DNA of 64,000 nucleotides from Sipunculus nudus (lineage: Eukaryota > Annelida > Sipuncula > Golfingiida > Sipunculidae): positions 57,398,870-57,462,869 of the forward strand of contig CM049307.1 of the NCBI GenBank assembly GCA_026874595.1, read 5' to 3'. How positions within the stretch are numbered: position 1 is the first letter of the stretch; each line of letters opens with the position of its first letter. A program made the position numbers and the translations under genes. Below the pieces are notes generated by a model that saw only the letters and a program-made list of their open reading frames with translations, was not told the DNA's origin and ran no database searches. This document shows, piece after piece, positions 53,134 through 64,000 of the stretch.

Positions 53134-54326
53134 GCACTTTGAACGGAATTAACGGATTTTATATAAATAATATATTCAAAATGCCGGAAATGATACACAG
53201 ACGATTATCGAAATTGGATCATGGTCTACTACGTATTTGTTCGCCTTATTGAAATCATATTAAAATTCCGGTCTTAGTGCATAACCTGTTATCTATTCTG
53301 TCTGCATTTTATTAAAACTGACACCAGGGGCAAGCCTATACGATTGGCAAAAATATAAAGAGAAATGTCAAAACATTTGGAAATGGCACTTTGTTTGATC
53401 CGCTCACCTACGGATACCCAAATTAATTTTTAAGAAAGCGCCACCTTGCGTCCAGATAGTAAACTGGCACACATCTGTTGTCAATATCCAACGGCGCCAT
53501 CTAGGTGATGCTGAGGGAAACCCGCTGGCCGCAGTTATATATACATTCATGTATATATATATATATATCTTGTTATATCAAATTTTGTCAAAACAGATTC
53601 AGGCAATACAGTTATTGTCAGCCGATTAACTAGCGGCAGCCTGCCACCCCAAACGTCGATTTTTCCGGGACTGAAGACGTCGCAGGCCCCTATCATTTTA
53701 TTTCCGAAGGCCTGAGTGTCATGTTGTCATGGCTACCGATTAACATACGTAATCAGCGGATTTGTTATAAATCTTACTGATGACGTTTTCATACAAAAAA
53801 ATACAGTCTTAATTCTGGTAACATGGAAAGACAAACGGAAAGCCTTTATGCTTAATATAGCGACTGGTGTAAAAATGACAACAAATATGACACGTCAACA
53901 GCCTTATATATTGCTTCCGGTCATGTTGCTATGGAAAAGCACCGTGGTCCTGAAAAAACACAATAGTTGTATTTTTCCTTTTCTTTTAAGCACAAATATT
54001 ACCTGGATCAAACGTTGTTTACAGAGATGGACAAAGGCTACAGGGTCAACGTCAGGTCAAGGCCAAACATATACCCCTCAACTCATTTACCCCTCAACTC
54101 CATTTGATCCACAGTCATATATAATTTCGACTCCCGACATGGGCGGAATCACTCCCTCTGATAGTGTCTGCTCCTTTTACTATTTTTTTGTTGCGCAGTC
54201 ACACGGTGGCGCTGTTCCTATTAACATTAATATAACTAATATTAAAACTAGTTTCATATATACTTTATCATCATATACAGGTTATTGTGATGATCATAAT
54301 GATTGATAATAATGATAATTATAACG

Positions 54327-54343
54327 ACAACAACAACTACAAC

Positions 54344-54378
<35 letters not shown>

Positions 54379-54391
54379 TAATAAAAATAAT
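54327..54391. repeat. (AAC)n then (AAT)n microsatellite
   Basis: A short AAC run followed by about 14 AAT units. Confidence 0.9.
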
Positions 54392-54777
54392 ATACAATGT
54401 GTGCGGACATACCAGGGACCGATTCTCTTTATAACACTAAAGAATTAACTTAGCCGGGAGTACTGGACCGCATAATTTTATCGCATCAATGATAGGTGCT
54501 AAACCTGGTTTCATGCTTGACCCAACTAAAACTCATTTCATAGAACCTATAAAAATGATATTTTTAAACCTTATTAAATGAAGTTTTTTAAATTTATTAG
54601 GTGAATATTTAAAAGATTGTGGTCTAAAGGCCAGACGCTAAAAGAAAGGCAGATGTATCATAGAGAACAACATACCCTTATGAATAATGGGTCTAATTAG
54701 GTTTATACGCATCAACTACATAAAAATCTCAATTATACTAACTGAAACTCAACAACGCAGATCCCTTAGAGTGCCTT

Positions 54778-56190
54778 CAGTGCATCGGGATTTAAAAAAA
54801 TACGAGATACAAGAATTCACCACAATTCAGGGACTTGCAACGACTGTGTATACTCTGGACTCAGTCCTGCATGCCAGATGGAACACACAGGCATCATGTT
54901 CATACAATTATTATTGATATTGAGCGATCAATTTTTATGATTAAGCTCAGTAGAAATTCTAGTGGCAAATTAAATTTCCTATAACTCCGTGTGACAGTTG
55001 TGCAAGTGATCCGGGTTTTCAGTGATCTACCAGTATAAACATTTAGAATAACTCGCAATCAATTTGAAAGAAAAATTGACATACAATATAAAATAATCTC
55101 GTCGGAAATCATTATCGATCGCTCTCTGACTTACGAAAGCCATTAATTGGGGAACTAGATGAATGTTAGAGTAATATCTATCCATCTTTTTTACTGGTCT
55201 GTTATGTATATGGGCACTACGGGAGTGATGTCAAGTGTTCGTATGCTCCGGGGGGAGCCCTGGAACCTTTTAGGTTTACGTTTATTGTGTTTACCGAAGT
55301 AAGATACTTGACCTTACCAACGAAGTCCTTATGTTTCGCCCCGATCCACTGGCATACGGATTAAATGCAGTCTAACCGTGGACTTACTCTTGCAAAATAC
55401 GGCCCATCGGTATTTTTAGATTACGAGATCAAACAATTCCCAACTACTCAGGGACTTAGTACGACTGCGTATCCTCTGTACACCATCATAGTAAATCCTA
55501 CGTAGAAACAGACTGATGTCATGTCCATCAGATTAACATGAATATTCGGCGATCGATTTTTATAATTAAGTTCAGTAGAAATGGTGGCCAGTTAAAGGTC
55601 GCATGACAGTTGTGCAGGTGATCTGGGTTGTTATATAGTGATCTACCAGTATTAATATAGCAAAACTCCAAAAAAAATTGAAAGCTCAATCGAATGCAAA
55701 ATAAAATATTTTCGTCAGAAATCAATCTCTATCACTCTGTAACATACAGGAGCTATTAATTCGGAAACTAGACTTTTGTTAGAGTAACTTCTAATCAGGG
55801 GCGGATCCAGGATTTAGGAAAAAGGGGGGGGGGGGGGGGTCCAATCCAGGAGGACAAATGAAAACCCTAAAAAAAGGTCCTCAGGTCTGAAAAAGAGGGT
55901 TCTAGGAGGCAAAATTAGGCTGAAGCCCTTAGAAAACGTTTCTGATGAAAAAGGGGGGAGGGTCCGGATCCCCTGCCCCCCCCCCCCCTCCCTCCGGATC
56001 CGCTTCTGCTTATAACCTGATATAAGCGAGTTGAAGATCTGTCTTGCATGTGAGGTATCTACGTATTTTCTGGACGAAGCATCGGAACCTTGGATTTGAC
56101 GTGTATTGTGTTTATCAAAGTAAGATAATTGACCTTACCAACATAACCCTTGTGTTCCGCCTATTTCACCTAATTCCGCAACCAGCCAAA
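54778..56190 (+). repeat. Tandem duplication, about 620 bp, second copy interrupted
   Basis: Unit 1 runs from about 54778 to 55345 and unit 2 from about 55404 to 56190. Matching words occur in order: tcagggacttg and tcagggactta, gatttttataattaag (and variant), gtgatctaccagtat, gacagttgtgcaggtgatc (and variant), gttagagtaa, then tattgtgttta and cttgaccttaccaac. Unit 2 is split at 55796-56008 by a short inverted-repeat element that unit 1 lacks. It is noncoding. Confidence 0.75.
55796..56008. mobile_element. GGATCC-end inverted-repeat element (about 213 bp) inside tandem unit 2
   Basis: It starts caggggcggatccaggattt and ends ccggatccgcttctg; the termini are inverted repeats. It contains long G and C runs and no protein. 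The corresponding place in tandem unit 1 lacks it, which marks it as an insertion. Confidence 0.75.
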
Positions 56191-56853
56191 AAAAACTCTC
56201 TAAACAGAAGGCTTTCAATGCTTATGGTTGCGAGACCTGTTATAAGACAACAGTGACGTTACAAGAGGTTACAAAGGTCGGCCGAGTATTATAACACATT
56301 AACTGCTGCATCATCAGCTGGAATGGCTGTATCTGTGTTTTCCAGTGGTGAATAAATCGCAGTCATTGTTTTGACAAAAAAGTGTTTTGACATATATTAG
56401 GTTATTTGTTTCATACGAATTAAGTGTAAGGTAAGACATTATTGACTCGGCAGTCGACGGAATAGCTCCTGCAACCTTTGGTCTGGAACTTTTTATACTG
56501 TCTCGTCTGTATAAAATCACATCCCGGAAAAATAACATGCGTGCAGGGCATTTTTCTACCTGGGTTTGTTCTATTTGGGAGTCTCCTGAATAATGGAAAT
56601 TTTGCGCTTGTCAGTTGATTGGCTGTTTTCATTGTAGAGGGAAACTTGATTGGTTACGCGCAAACTGCTTTGTGCATGATCATTCACTGAGTGAATATGC
56701 GATCAAGGACACATAGAGTTCATGGTTAAATCAATTATACGTAGTGCACTAGTGCCACTAGTGCAAGTAGTGCCAAGGCTTTCAGTTTCCTAGACATTTG
56801 ACCCTGAATTCGGTGAGGTTAATCTGTTTTTTTTCAGTGTCTTTATAAATAAG

Positions 56854-59800
56854 ATGGCAAACCTGGTGTGTTTATCGGACTACGAGAAGAAAGCCAAAGA
56901 CAACCTTGGCAGAATGGCTGAAGAGTACCTCAGTTCTGGTGCTAACGAAGAACTCACACTGCGTGACAATATGGAGGCATTTAAAAGGTGAGACAATGAT
57001 TAATGCTTTCTGATAATTTCGTATTAGCTCATGTTTTAGACTGGTCGCAGTTTCGTCTGTCACTGTTGTCTATGAGAATCAAGTTAGTGTCAGAGTGGCA
57101 ACTCGAGCCATATTGAAACGGGATAAAGTTACAGATATTTTCGTCTGTGCTTAGAACACTCAACGCTTACAAGTACCAGGTATCTTAAACATTTCAAATA
57201 TCTCTGGTCACTTTCTAACAAGATTTAATATGTTTTGAAAAAGTCTGTTATGATATATTATGAATCTCTTCGCATGTAGGTAGCTGTTTTGAATACTGTG
57301 GTAGCAGTTGCGCACGAAGTGACGGCGATCCCCATGACTAAAAGTCATCTTAGTTATAGCGATCGCTCTTTGTCCGTCGTCTGTCCGTCTGTCGTGCCGT
57401 CCGTCTGTCCGTCTGTCTATCCGTTAACAGGGCGCAAATCGTAACCGTTGGACCTTGAAACGTCTAACTGAAAACCCATGGAGGTCCTTTGAAACTTGAA
57501 ATTAGGTCAATGTGACCTATGTCTCCTAGCTATGGGGCTTGAAACTACCGCCCAGAATAATTAAAAATGTGATACAAAAGCTCCGGTATCTGAATAAGTA
57601 CTACTTTGATTGCCACGATTTTGTCCATGCATTTTGACCATGGAGTGTTTCATCATTTCCAGAAAACTGGTGGCGCTCTCTTAATTTTTCTGATTTTTAC
57701 GCATTTTTTTTCTATATTTTGAGAATTTCTGATGACGCATTGCGTCCGTTAACATGGCACAAATCGTAACCGTTTAACCTAGAATCTTCTAACGATCACT
57801 GTTGGAGGTCCATAAAAGTCTCATTGGAACTCTGAAATTAGGTCAATGTGACCTATATCTTCCGAGCTATGGGGCTCGAATGTAGCCCCCAGAATAATTA
57901 AAAAATTACATTGATTGCCATGATTCTTTCCATGAATAGTGATCATTTTGTGTTGCATCATTTCCTGAAGACTGGTGGCTCCACCTATTTTTTTCTAATT
58001 TTTACGCATTTTTTCTCTATTTGTGAGACCTTCATATTAAGCAGTCCGTGCGTTAACAGAAACTAGTTAACAGACCTAGAAACTTCTTACTGTACATCCA
58101 TGTAGGTCTTAGGCAAATCGCCTGGGAAACCTGAAATGTGGTCATGGTGACCTATAATATTGGTCGAAAACATTTTAAGCTCCCAGACAGCCAGACAGCT
58201 AGGGTACAAACCTTTACTGTTGGACCCAGAATCTTCTCTTTTGACATCCAGGGATGTCCTCAAAATGTGCATGGTTATTTTTAGCGTTCAGCTGACTGCA
58301 TTCAAGAAAGGTTATATTTTATGGGAATGGCTGATCATATTATCCTGAAACTGTCCTTCTTGTTGGGTTTGAAGAACTTTGATAGCTGGTATACCACCTA
58401 CAGAATTTGGTATACCAACTACAAAAATACTTTGACATTTTAAACGCCTCAATCACAGGCCCTACATTGGCTCCCTCTGTGTCAACGGATAAAGTTGCTA
58501 TGTTGGTGTTCAAGGCAAAACATGGTATTGCTCCAAAATACCTCCAGGATTTAATCCAGCCTTACATACCTGCGAGACGTGTGAGATCATTAAACCAAGA
58601 ATTACTGTGTGTTCCATATACAAGGTCAACCTTGGTGGCTAATAGAGCTTTTTGTGTTGCAGGACCCACTTTGTGGAACTACGTCAAACTTCTGATCTTG
58701 GCACATTTAAAAAGAAGCTTAAAACCTATTTGTTTTTAAATATTTTGGTAGCTAATTATACTTTCACTAAAATCATTCAGCACATTTACTACGATATTTC
58801 GCTCTTGTGTTTTAACAGCTGCTTTTAATGATATGTGTTTTAAAGGTACTTTAACGCAATTTTTAATCCTTTCAGCCTGTGTGTTGTAAAGCGTTTTGGA
58901 GCACTTCGGTGGATTTAACGCCATATAAAACAAAATATTATTAGGACAAAAAAAAAATAAAAGGTATGGTTCTGAGGCACAGCCCGCATCAATTTTAAAC
59001 CCCCGCATCAAACATTTTTATTTTGATTTTTTTTTTAATAGAAACTTCCAATTTTGAGCTTCAGCCACTGTGAAATTTCTTTCAAGAAAATAAAATCATC
59101 CAATTTCCTTTATTATGTGGTGCTTTTACATGTTTTACATCTGTTATTATTATGCTTTTCCCTTATAATTTGACATTTTTATCGAAACAAAAAAAATAAA
59201 AATAAAAAAACCGCCCACCCGCATTGATTTCTGAATAAAAGTGCCTGAGAACCATACTTTTTTTATTTTGGCCTTATAATTATTATTATTATATTAAAAT
59301 AAGACTGTGCACAGCGATACCGTTGTGATAATATGGATGACCAATAACGTGCAGTTCTCGTCATGGCTGAAGGCCTCGTTAGTTCCATGAGTATGCCTAC
59401 CTGCAGAGCCTCGTTATCGTGAATAGTTTTATGCAGGATGAAAAATGTGAAAAATCTCGCATCATGTGATATTACAATTTAAACCAGATTACCTGCATGC
59501 CCTCATCTACGTCTTCAATAGCAGGTGTGTCATGCAAAAGCAAATATTATTCATGCTCTGTGTAGATTTATAAAATATTTTATGCCCGTTATCTTATTAA
59601 ATTATTAGAATAAAACTGCGTCCTCGTATGCTCCGTGACGTCACGAACAGAGAAATCCACACTTTTCTCCTGGGGCATCGTGTGTCTATGCCAATAGGAA
59701 TCGCTCCTTCGGGTTTTCATGGACTCTTCTGCCCAGATGGCGAAACGGCGACTGCCAAAGGTAATTCAGATTCAAGAAACTTGCGAGCGACGACATGTAT

Positions 59801-62800
59801 TCGCAGAAATATAGACATCGGCCGAAGTAGGATTTCCAGGTGGAAACTGCGAAATGATGTATATTTAATTAACACTTTATGTCCTAAATAAAGTAATGAC
59901 TCGATTCATTTTTTAATCAATTTGTTTTAATTTACATTAATGGGGGTCGACTATCAATAATTGAAGTATTAGTTAAATTCATTCATGGATTTTTCTGTAA
60001 TTATCTGGTAAATTGATTATCATAATGTATTGGCACTTTTTAATAAATAAAAAAAAAATATTCAAGTTTTATCGCACACGTAAATTCGTAATTCATCTAT
60101 CGTAATTATCTTGTGGAGTCATAATTACATACTAGCTAAATAGGAATAGCTTACAGTTTTGCTGAAATACATTATGTTTTAAAATTTATCTTGTATAATT
60201 ATTATATTTATACTTCAAATTTATTTGTCTCTACAGCAGCGGGAAATATCGGGTGTTGTTACATCATGAGTTCGGTTGCTACAAGGTCAGTGGAAGAAAT
60301 AGCAAACGCTACTCCCGACTGTCTGAAATGGTTCCAAGTTTATATCCATAAGAACAGAGACATAACCAAGAACAGCATACATCGAGCCGTGAACGCCGGG
60401 TTTAAGGCTCTTGTATTTACTGTGGACTCGCCTGTTGCTGGGAAAAAAAGAAGAAATACCTTCACTGGAGATTTGGACAAACCCATGTGGCCGGAGGTAA
60501 TATTTTAGGACCATAATTATCAGTCGATCTCACATATCTGGTGTTAAGTAGGTTCTGCATTGCAAGAATATAACTGTACATACATGATACATAATTTGAA
60601 CTTAGTTTATCCAATCACTGCTTAGATTCGCAAATAGATTCCTGAAATCTTAATTCAGTACACAGAGTAAACCCCACAGGCCTTCACATACTCTTATACA
60701 ATAGAATTATAAAAAGATACAGAGTGAAAATATTTAAACATGATTTGTAGGTTTTATTGTTTAAAACCTCTCATTGAGTCATTAGTGACTTGGCATGACA
60801 TCTTGTGACTAAAGAAAGAATCAGGACTGCCCGTTGTTATTCTAAAAAATAATTAACACCAGGTTCGGAATATACCTTTTTCATATGTGAGTAACGAGTT
60901 GAGGGCGACATGGGGCGACATATCGTGGTTAAAGAAGGAAACAGGGCTGCCTGTTGTTGTCAAAGGAATCCTGACGGCAGATGATACAGAGCTGGCTATA
61001 CAGCACGGCGCTGATGCTGTTTATGTGTCCAACCATGGCGGGAGACAGCTAGATACAGTCGAAGCTACGGTAAAGTACTGTATACACGTTTGACGATAGA
61101 ACATTTCTATGATTCTTGTTCCATAGTTTTCATTACTAATTATATTTAGCAAGTGCAGAGCTATTGGTAAAACCCAAGATCAGCAAACTTATTTAATATA
61201 CCTCCCGATGACAAAGTGTAGGACAGGAATTTCATGACGGTTACCATTACTTTCAACATAAGTAAATTAGTTTTTGTAATTCTGTTATTTCATACCAGGC
61301 ACCATAATACCAACCTCGATCGGTGTTTCCTTCCATCTTTGATTTCATAAAACCCTGCATAATAATCTCTGTTAGGTGGACTAATAAATTTGTGTGAAAT
61401 AAATCAGACACTTTATTAAAATAAATGACCAAGACTTACATTGGTTTTAGAAAGGTCGATTCTACAGTATTCTTTGAATCATTTTCCTCTGTGTCATTTA
61501 TATTTATTTCTTTATACAGTTAAAATACAGTGAACGAAAATCATAACAATCATTAAATTATCAAAATTAATGCCAAATTTCCTGACACATCGTGCTTTCT
61601 CTCATCTGGACAATAATTTCGAGCAATCCTGGCAAAGAAAAGTTACTGGGTACAGGATTTACTGGTTTATCGTACTTTTAATGGTATGAGAATGTAAATG
61701 TAAGACTATACACCAAAATTTACACCAGTCGGGATTCAAAGGTTTGTGCAGCATGCCTACTGCTAAGCAGGGTAACGCGTAGGAACGAGTTCGCATCCAA
61801 TATCTCTTACGATGTATTTAAATAATACTGATTTTTTTTTCAGATTGACGCCTTACCAGAAGTTGTTGCTGCGGCTAGAGGGCGCGTCGAAGTCTACCTC
61901 GATGGCGGGGTCAGGACGGGGACAGATGTTCTAAAAGCTTTGGCGCTCGGAGCAAGAGCGGTGTTCATTGGTCGCCCAGCATTATGGGGACTCGCGTGCA
62001 AGGTAAGATTAGGTATTTACATCTATATGATTAAACTTAAGTTCCTTAATTTGGGGAAATAGAATCACTTTCGGAACAGTTTTTTGACGTTTTGCATTGA
62101 ACAAAATATTTTAAATAAATCAGTTTACACATAAATGGATAAACAATGATCGAATTATATTTTTGGCTGTTTGATCTTTGCAATATGTTGCATAGCCTAC
62201 TATACCTTTACAGAAAATTCTCCATTCTCTATCCGCAATATTTTGTATGTTATAGGGACATCAGGGGGTACATGAAGTACTTTCTCTCTTAATCGATGAA
62301 CTGGGTAGGGCCATGGCGTTATCAGGTAAGGCAATACGAATTTGTAAGACCATCCTTAAAATTTGGTCTTCGATGAACGTACGTCATTCAACATAGTAAA
62401 ATAAATATATACATATTATATTCTTTAAAATAATCTAGAGGTAATATATTTCCCAGAATAATTGTGGCACTTGTTGGCGATTGTTGAAACAGTATCTTTT
62501 TTTAACTTTAAGGAACTGTACAGATCTAGATGACGTGTATGACGGAAATATACATACTGGGACATTTTAATGACTATAAGTAAAAACATATTTGCAGAAG
62601 GGAACGATCTTGGTGTTACATGTATTTTGTAATTGCACACAAATGAACATGTACTTATATATGTAATTTGATGTATTTATAAATAAAATGAATTTGCACA
62701 CAGTTGATTAGAAGGTACTCTAGGTACTCATATAGATACAGGTTCTTCTGACACGATGAATGTGCTAAAAATAACGACTCGAAATTGTTTGCTGACGTCA

Positions 62801-64000
62801 CTGGTTACCAACATCACTTGCTTGTTAGGAACATCATAGATTATCCACTCTTTCTAATAAAGCCCTTAATATTATGCACTTAATATATCAAAGACAGTTC
62901 ACAGGGGCACAGATCAAAGATTAAATTTCGGGGGACCTCCAATCGTGTGGATTGATAGGTCGCGTGAGCTTGTCACGTTGCCCAGGTAGGCCCAGGGTCC
63001 CAATAATCACCAGTCCGTACACACGCACACGGTTAAACAAACAGTGAACGGTGCAAGTGATCGCAAATTTACGCATTGTCAATCAACCGACCGGTCAACG
63101 CTGGTCAGTGAGTAACACAAAGAGTGCCTTGGTCACAACCGGGTTAATGACGCCGTACGGCGAGTGTTTTGGGCTATTCCGAACGGTAGACGCACGGCAA
63201 CCGTGCGTTTTTCAAAGGCCACAGGGACTCCGCAATGACCGTAACTGACATTAGCGCAAACGCTTAAGTTGATGCCGCTGCCGTGCGTCAGGCAGCCACC
63301 TACGGGCACCGTACTGTAGACGCACGGGTGTCGTAGGATACCGGTGCGATTTTAAACGCCTACTCGGCTACCCGGGAGACGTACGGTGTACCTGCGGCTG
63401 TCTTAAGCGGTCTTTACGGCTTCCGAAAGGTTAGTTTGCGGCGTCCGCAGGGTTGGCTTACTTTACCATTCGAAGGCCGTGAGAATGGGGAAGACACCGT
63501 GCCGTTACCGCAAGTCGGCCGCATAAGTATTCCTGCGGTTTCAAAAACCGAAGGGTGATCTACGTATTGCGGTTGCCGCAGCGGTTTCTGACCGAGGCTT
63601 TAGTATTCCTGCGGTACCAAAAATCGTGCGGTACTCTACGGTGTGCCTTGACAGCAGCGGGTTGTAACCGAGGCTTTCGGCAGGTCAATTAATAAGTAAT
63701 ATGTCACTTTGATCAGGAAAAACTGCCCGTTATCCGTAATCGACAGGTGGTCGTATTTCCCAGGTTTTATCAATAGATAATATAACAGAATTTCGAAAGG
63801 AACTGATATCTAGTGGTCGTAATAACCATATGTCCCCATTTCACAGGTGTTCGTTCGGACAGGCTGGCCTGTATATATATATAAGAAATCTTCATGAATC
63901 CTATATTAGCGGGCTGCCAGGTAAAGAGGAAGGAACTGACCTATTTCATGTAAACGCCTATATATTTACAGTGTTTCTTTTATTCCAGGATGTCGATCTC
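56854..64000 (+). CDS. HAO2: 2-hydroxyacid oxidase, HAO2-like, array copy C (3' end outside window)
   Basis: Exons are 56854-56987, 59609-59760, 60237-60496, 60863-61069, 61844-62002, 62256-62325 and 63989 onward; the last is cut by the window edge after coding GCRS. The frame stays open through all of them, with the same phases as A and B. The start [19 protein letters not shown] reads very like vertebrate HAO2. Tyr (FQVYIH), Asp (TVDSP), Lys (VVKGIL) and His/Arg (SNHGGRQLD) are present. Exon 3 is 15 bases shorter than in A and B, losing five residues of the loop after the substrate arginine, and its GKKRRN sequence replaces the longer [11 protein letters not shown] region. It is more diverged than A and B are from each other. 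The peroxisome signal cannot be seen. The introns are full of repeats. It is probably functional. Confidence 0.87.
57366..57424. repeat. GTCC/GTCT microsatellite
   Basis: An irregular run of gtccgtctgt words, directly left of the tandem repeat that follows. Confidence 0.75.
57504..57518. promoter_or_regulatory. Perfect AGGTCAnnnTGACCT palindrome, first copy
   Basis: An exact inverted repeat of AGGTCA with a 3-base spacer, the classic estrogen-response-element geometry for steroid-type nuclear receptors. It sits inside repeat unit 1. Binding is untested. Confidence 0.4.
57840..57854. promoter_or_regulatory. Perfect AGGTCAnnnTGACCT palindrome, second copy
   Basis: Identical to the first copy, in repeat unit 2, 336 bp further on. 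Unit 3 has a one-mismatch version at 58139-58153. Confidence 0.4.
58400..58945 (+). mobile_element. 3' end of a CR1/L2/Jockey-type LINE, decayed
   Basis: An LHWLPL motif at 58462-58479 lies in one frame. After a frameshift, a second frame carries [18 protein letters not shown] and a GPTLWN motif. These are typical of the region after the reverse transcriptase in such elements. A 3' tail with gtaaagcgttttggagcac and cgccatataaaa, typical of CR1/L2 ends, reaches about 58945. It is 5' truncated and frame-broken, so not active. Confidence 0.72.
58943..59280. mobile_element. MITE-like element with GTATGGTTCTGAGGCAC ends
   Basis: ggtatggttctgaggcac (58963-58980) is matched by gtgcctgagaaccatact (59241-59258) in inverted order. 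Similar A/T-rich outer sequence suggests the arms extend further. Inside are gcatca and cccgcat words near both ends and an AT-rich middle. It directly follows the LINE tail. Confidence 0.65.
60785..60841 (+). pseudogene. Relic of oxidase exon 4 in intron 3 of copy C
   Basis: Translated in one frame this reads VTWHDIL, stop, [11 protein letters not shown]. It matches the exon 4 segment [19 protein letters not shown] of A, with a TGA where the second Trp codon should be. It lies only 21 bp upstream of the intact copy C exon 4 (60863). It looks like a partial, decayed exon copy, and its KKESG wording is closer to A and B than to C. Confidence 0.8.
61738..61800 (+). repeat. Possible tRNA-derived SINE fragment
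   Basis: gtgcagcatgcctactgctaa, then acgagttcgcatccaat, resemble the A-box and B-box regions of a tRNA-like head. No body can be assigned. It lies in intron 4 of copy C. Confidence 0.4.
63125..63678 (-). mobile_element. Inverted-repeat element, CCTCGGTC-end family, copy 2
   Basis: Starts gccttggtcacaac and ends gttgtaaccgaggcttt. It is the reverse-oriented relative of the element at 36450-36945 and shares its subterminal words, including the extra internal gaccgaggcttta motif about 80 bp from one end. It is inserted in intron 6 of copy C. Confidence 0.75.

Larger units (their letters stand above)
53134..56853. other. Spacer between oxidase copies B and C
   Basis: It contains an (AAC/AAT)n tract, an about 620-bp tandem duplication and a short inverted-repeat element, listed separately. 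A 196-codon open frame at 53716-54306 shows no domain and is not supported as a gene. Confidence 0.55.
57425..58200 (+). repeat. Tandem repeat, period about 305-325 bp, with AGGTCA palindromes
   Basis: Units begin near 57423, 57748 and 58052 (gttaaca...). Shared words are caaatcgtaaccg, ggaggtcc, gaaattaggtcaatgtgacc, agctatggggct and cagaataatta. Unit 3 is the most diverged and is incomplete. All of it lies in intron 1 of copy C. Confidence 0.75.

Noticed and set aside
53716..54306. 196-codon open frame between oxidases B and C
   Set aside because: No domain, no family motif and AT-driven composition; it runs into the trinucleotide repeat region. Not supported as a gene.
21960..57854. Functional link between the membrane progestin receptor gene and the ERE-like palindromes
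   Set aside because: They are 35 kb apart with other genes between. Membrane PAQR receptors do not bind DNA, so the co-occurrence is treated as coincidence.
63846..63870. Second exon-7-like sequence (acaggtgttcgttcgg) in copy C
   Set aside because: It resembles the GCRS start but has an extra base that breaks the frame. The acceptor at 63987-63988 followed by GATGTCGATCTC fits better.

Overview
The window looks like AT-rich nuclear DNA from an invertebrate animal. Intron-rich genes with GT-AG junctions are scattered through long repeat-filled spacers. A marine lophotrochozoan such as a mollusc is my best guess, from the gene complement, the tRNA-derived SINEs, the many short inverted-repeat elements and the abundant (TA)n and (GA)n microsatellites. 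The sequence alone does not prove this.

Layout. Positions 1-8.9 kb are repeat-bearing spacer with no gene I can support. A seven-coding-exon gene for a TBATA-like protein (465 codons) runs from 9053 to 15696 on the plus strand. A single-exon PAQR-family membrane progestin receptor (PAQR5-like, 319 aa) lies at 21960-22919, plus strand. An uninterrupted 697-codon coiled-coil gene that I cannot name lies at 27494-29587 on the minus strand. About 10 kb of spacer follows, with several inverted-repeat elements. From 39.4 kb to the right edge lies a head-to-tail array of three FMN-dependent 2-hydroxyacid oxidase genes (HAO2-like). Copy A is 39419-44771 (356 aa) and copy B is 47623-53133 (357 aa). 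Copy C starts at 56854 and is cut by the window edge 12 bases into its last coding exon. All three share the same seven coding exons with identical intron phases. A and B are close relatives; C is more diverged.

The three oxidases should each turn L-2-hydroxy acids plus O2 into 2-oxo acids plus H2O2, probably in peroxisomes, since A and B end in AKM and AKI. The other three genes have no evident functional link to them or to each other.

No CRISPR, operon, rRNA or intact tRNA gene is present. I did not find a convincing new multi-gene system. The points most worth following are the oxidase array with its relic exon and active-site differences, the duplicated and now broken start of the TBATA-like gene, the unnamed intronless coiled-coil protein, perfect nuclear-receptor-type palindromes carried by a tandem repeat, and several apparently unclassified inverted-repeat element families.
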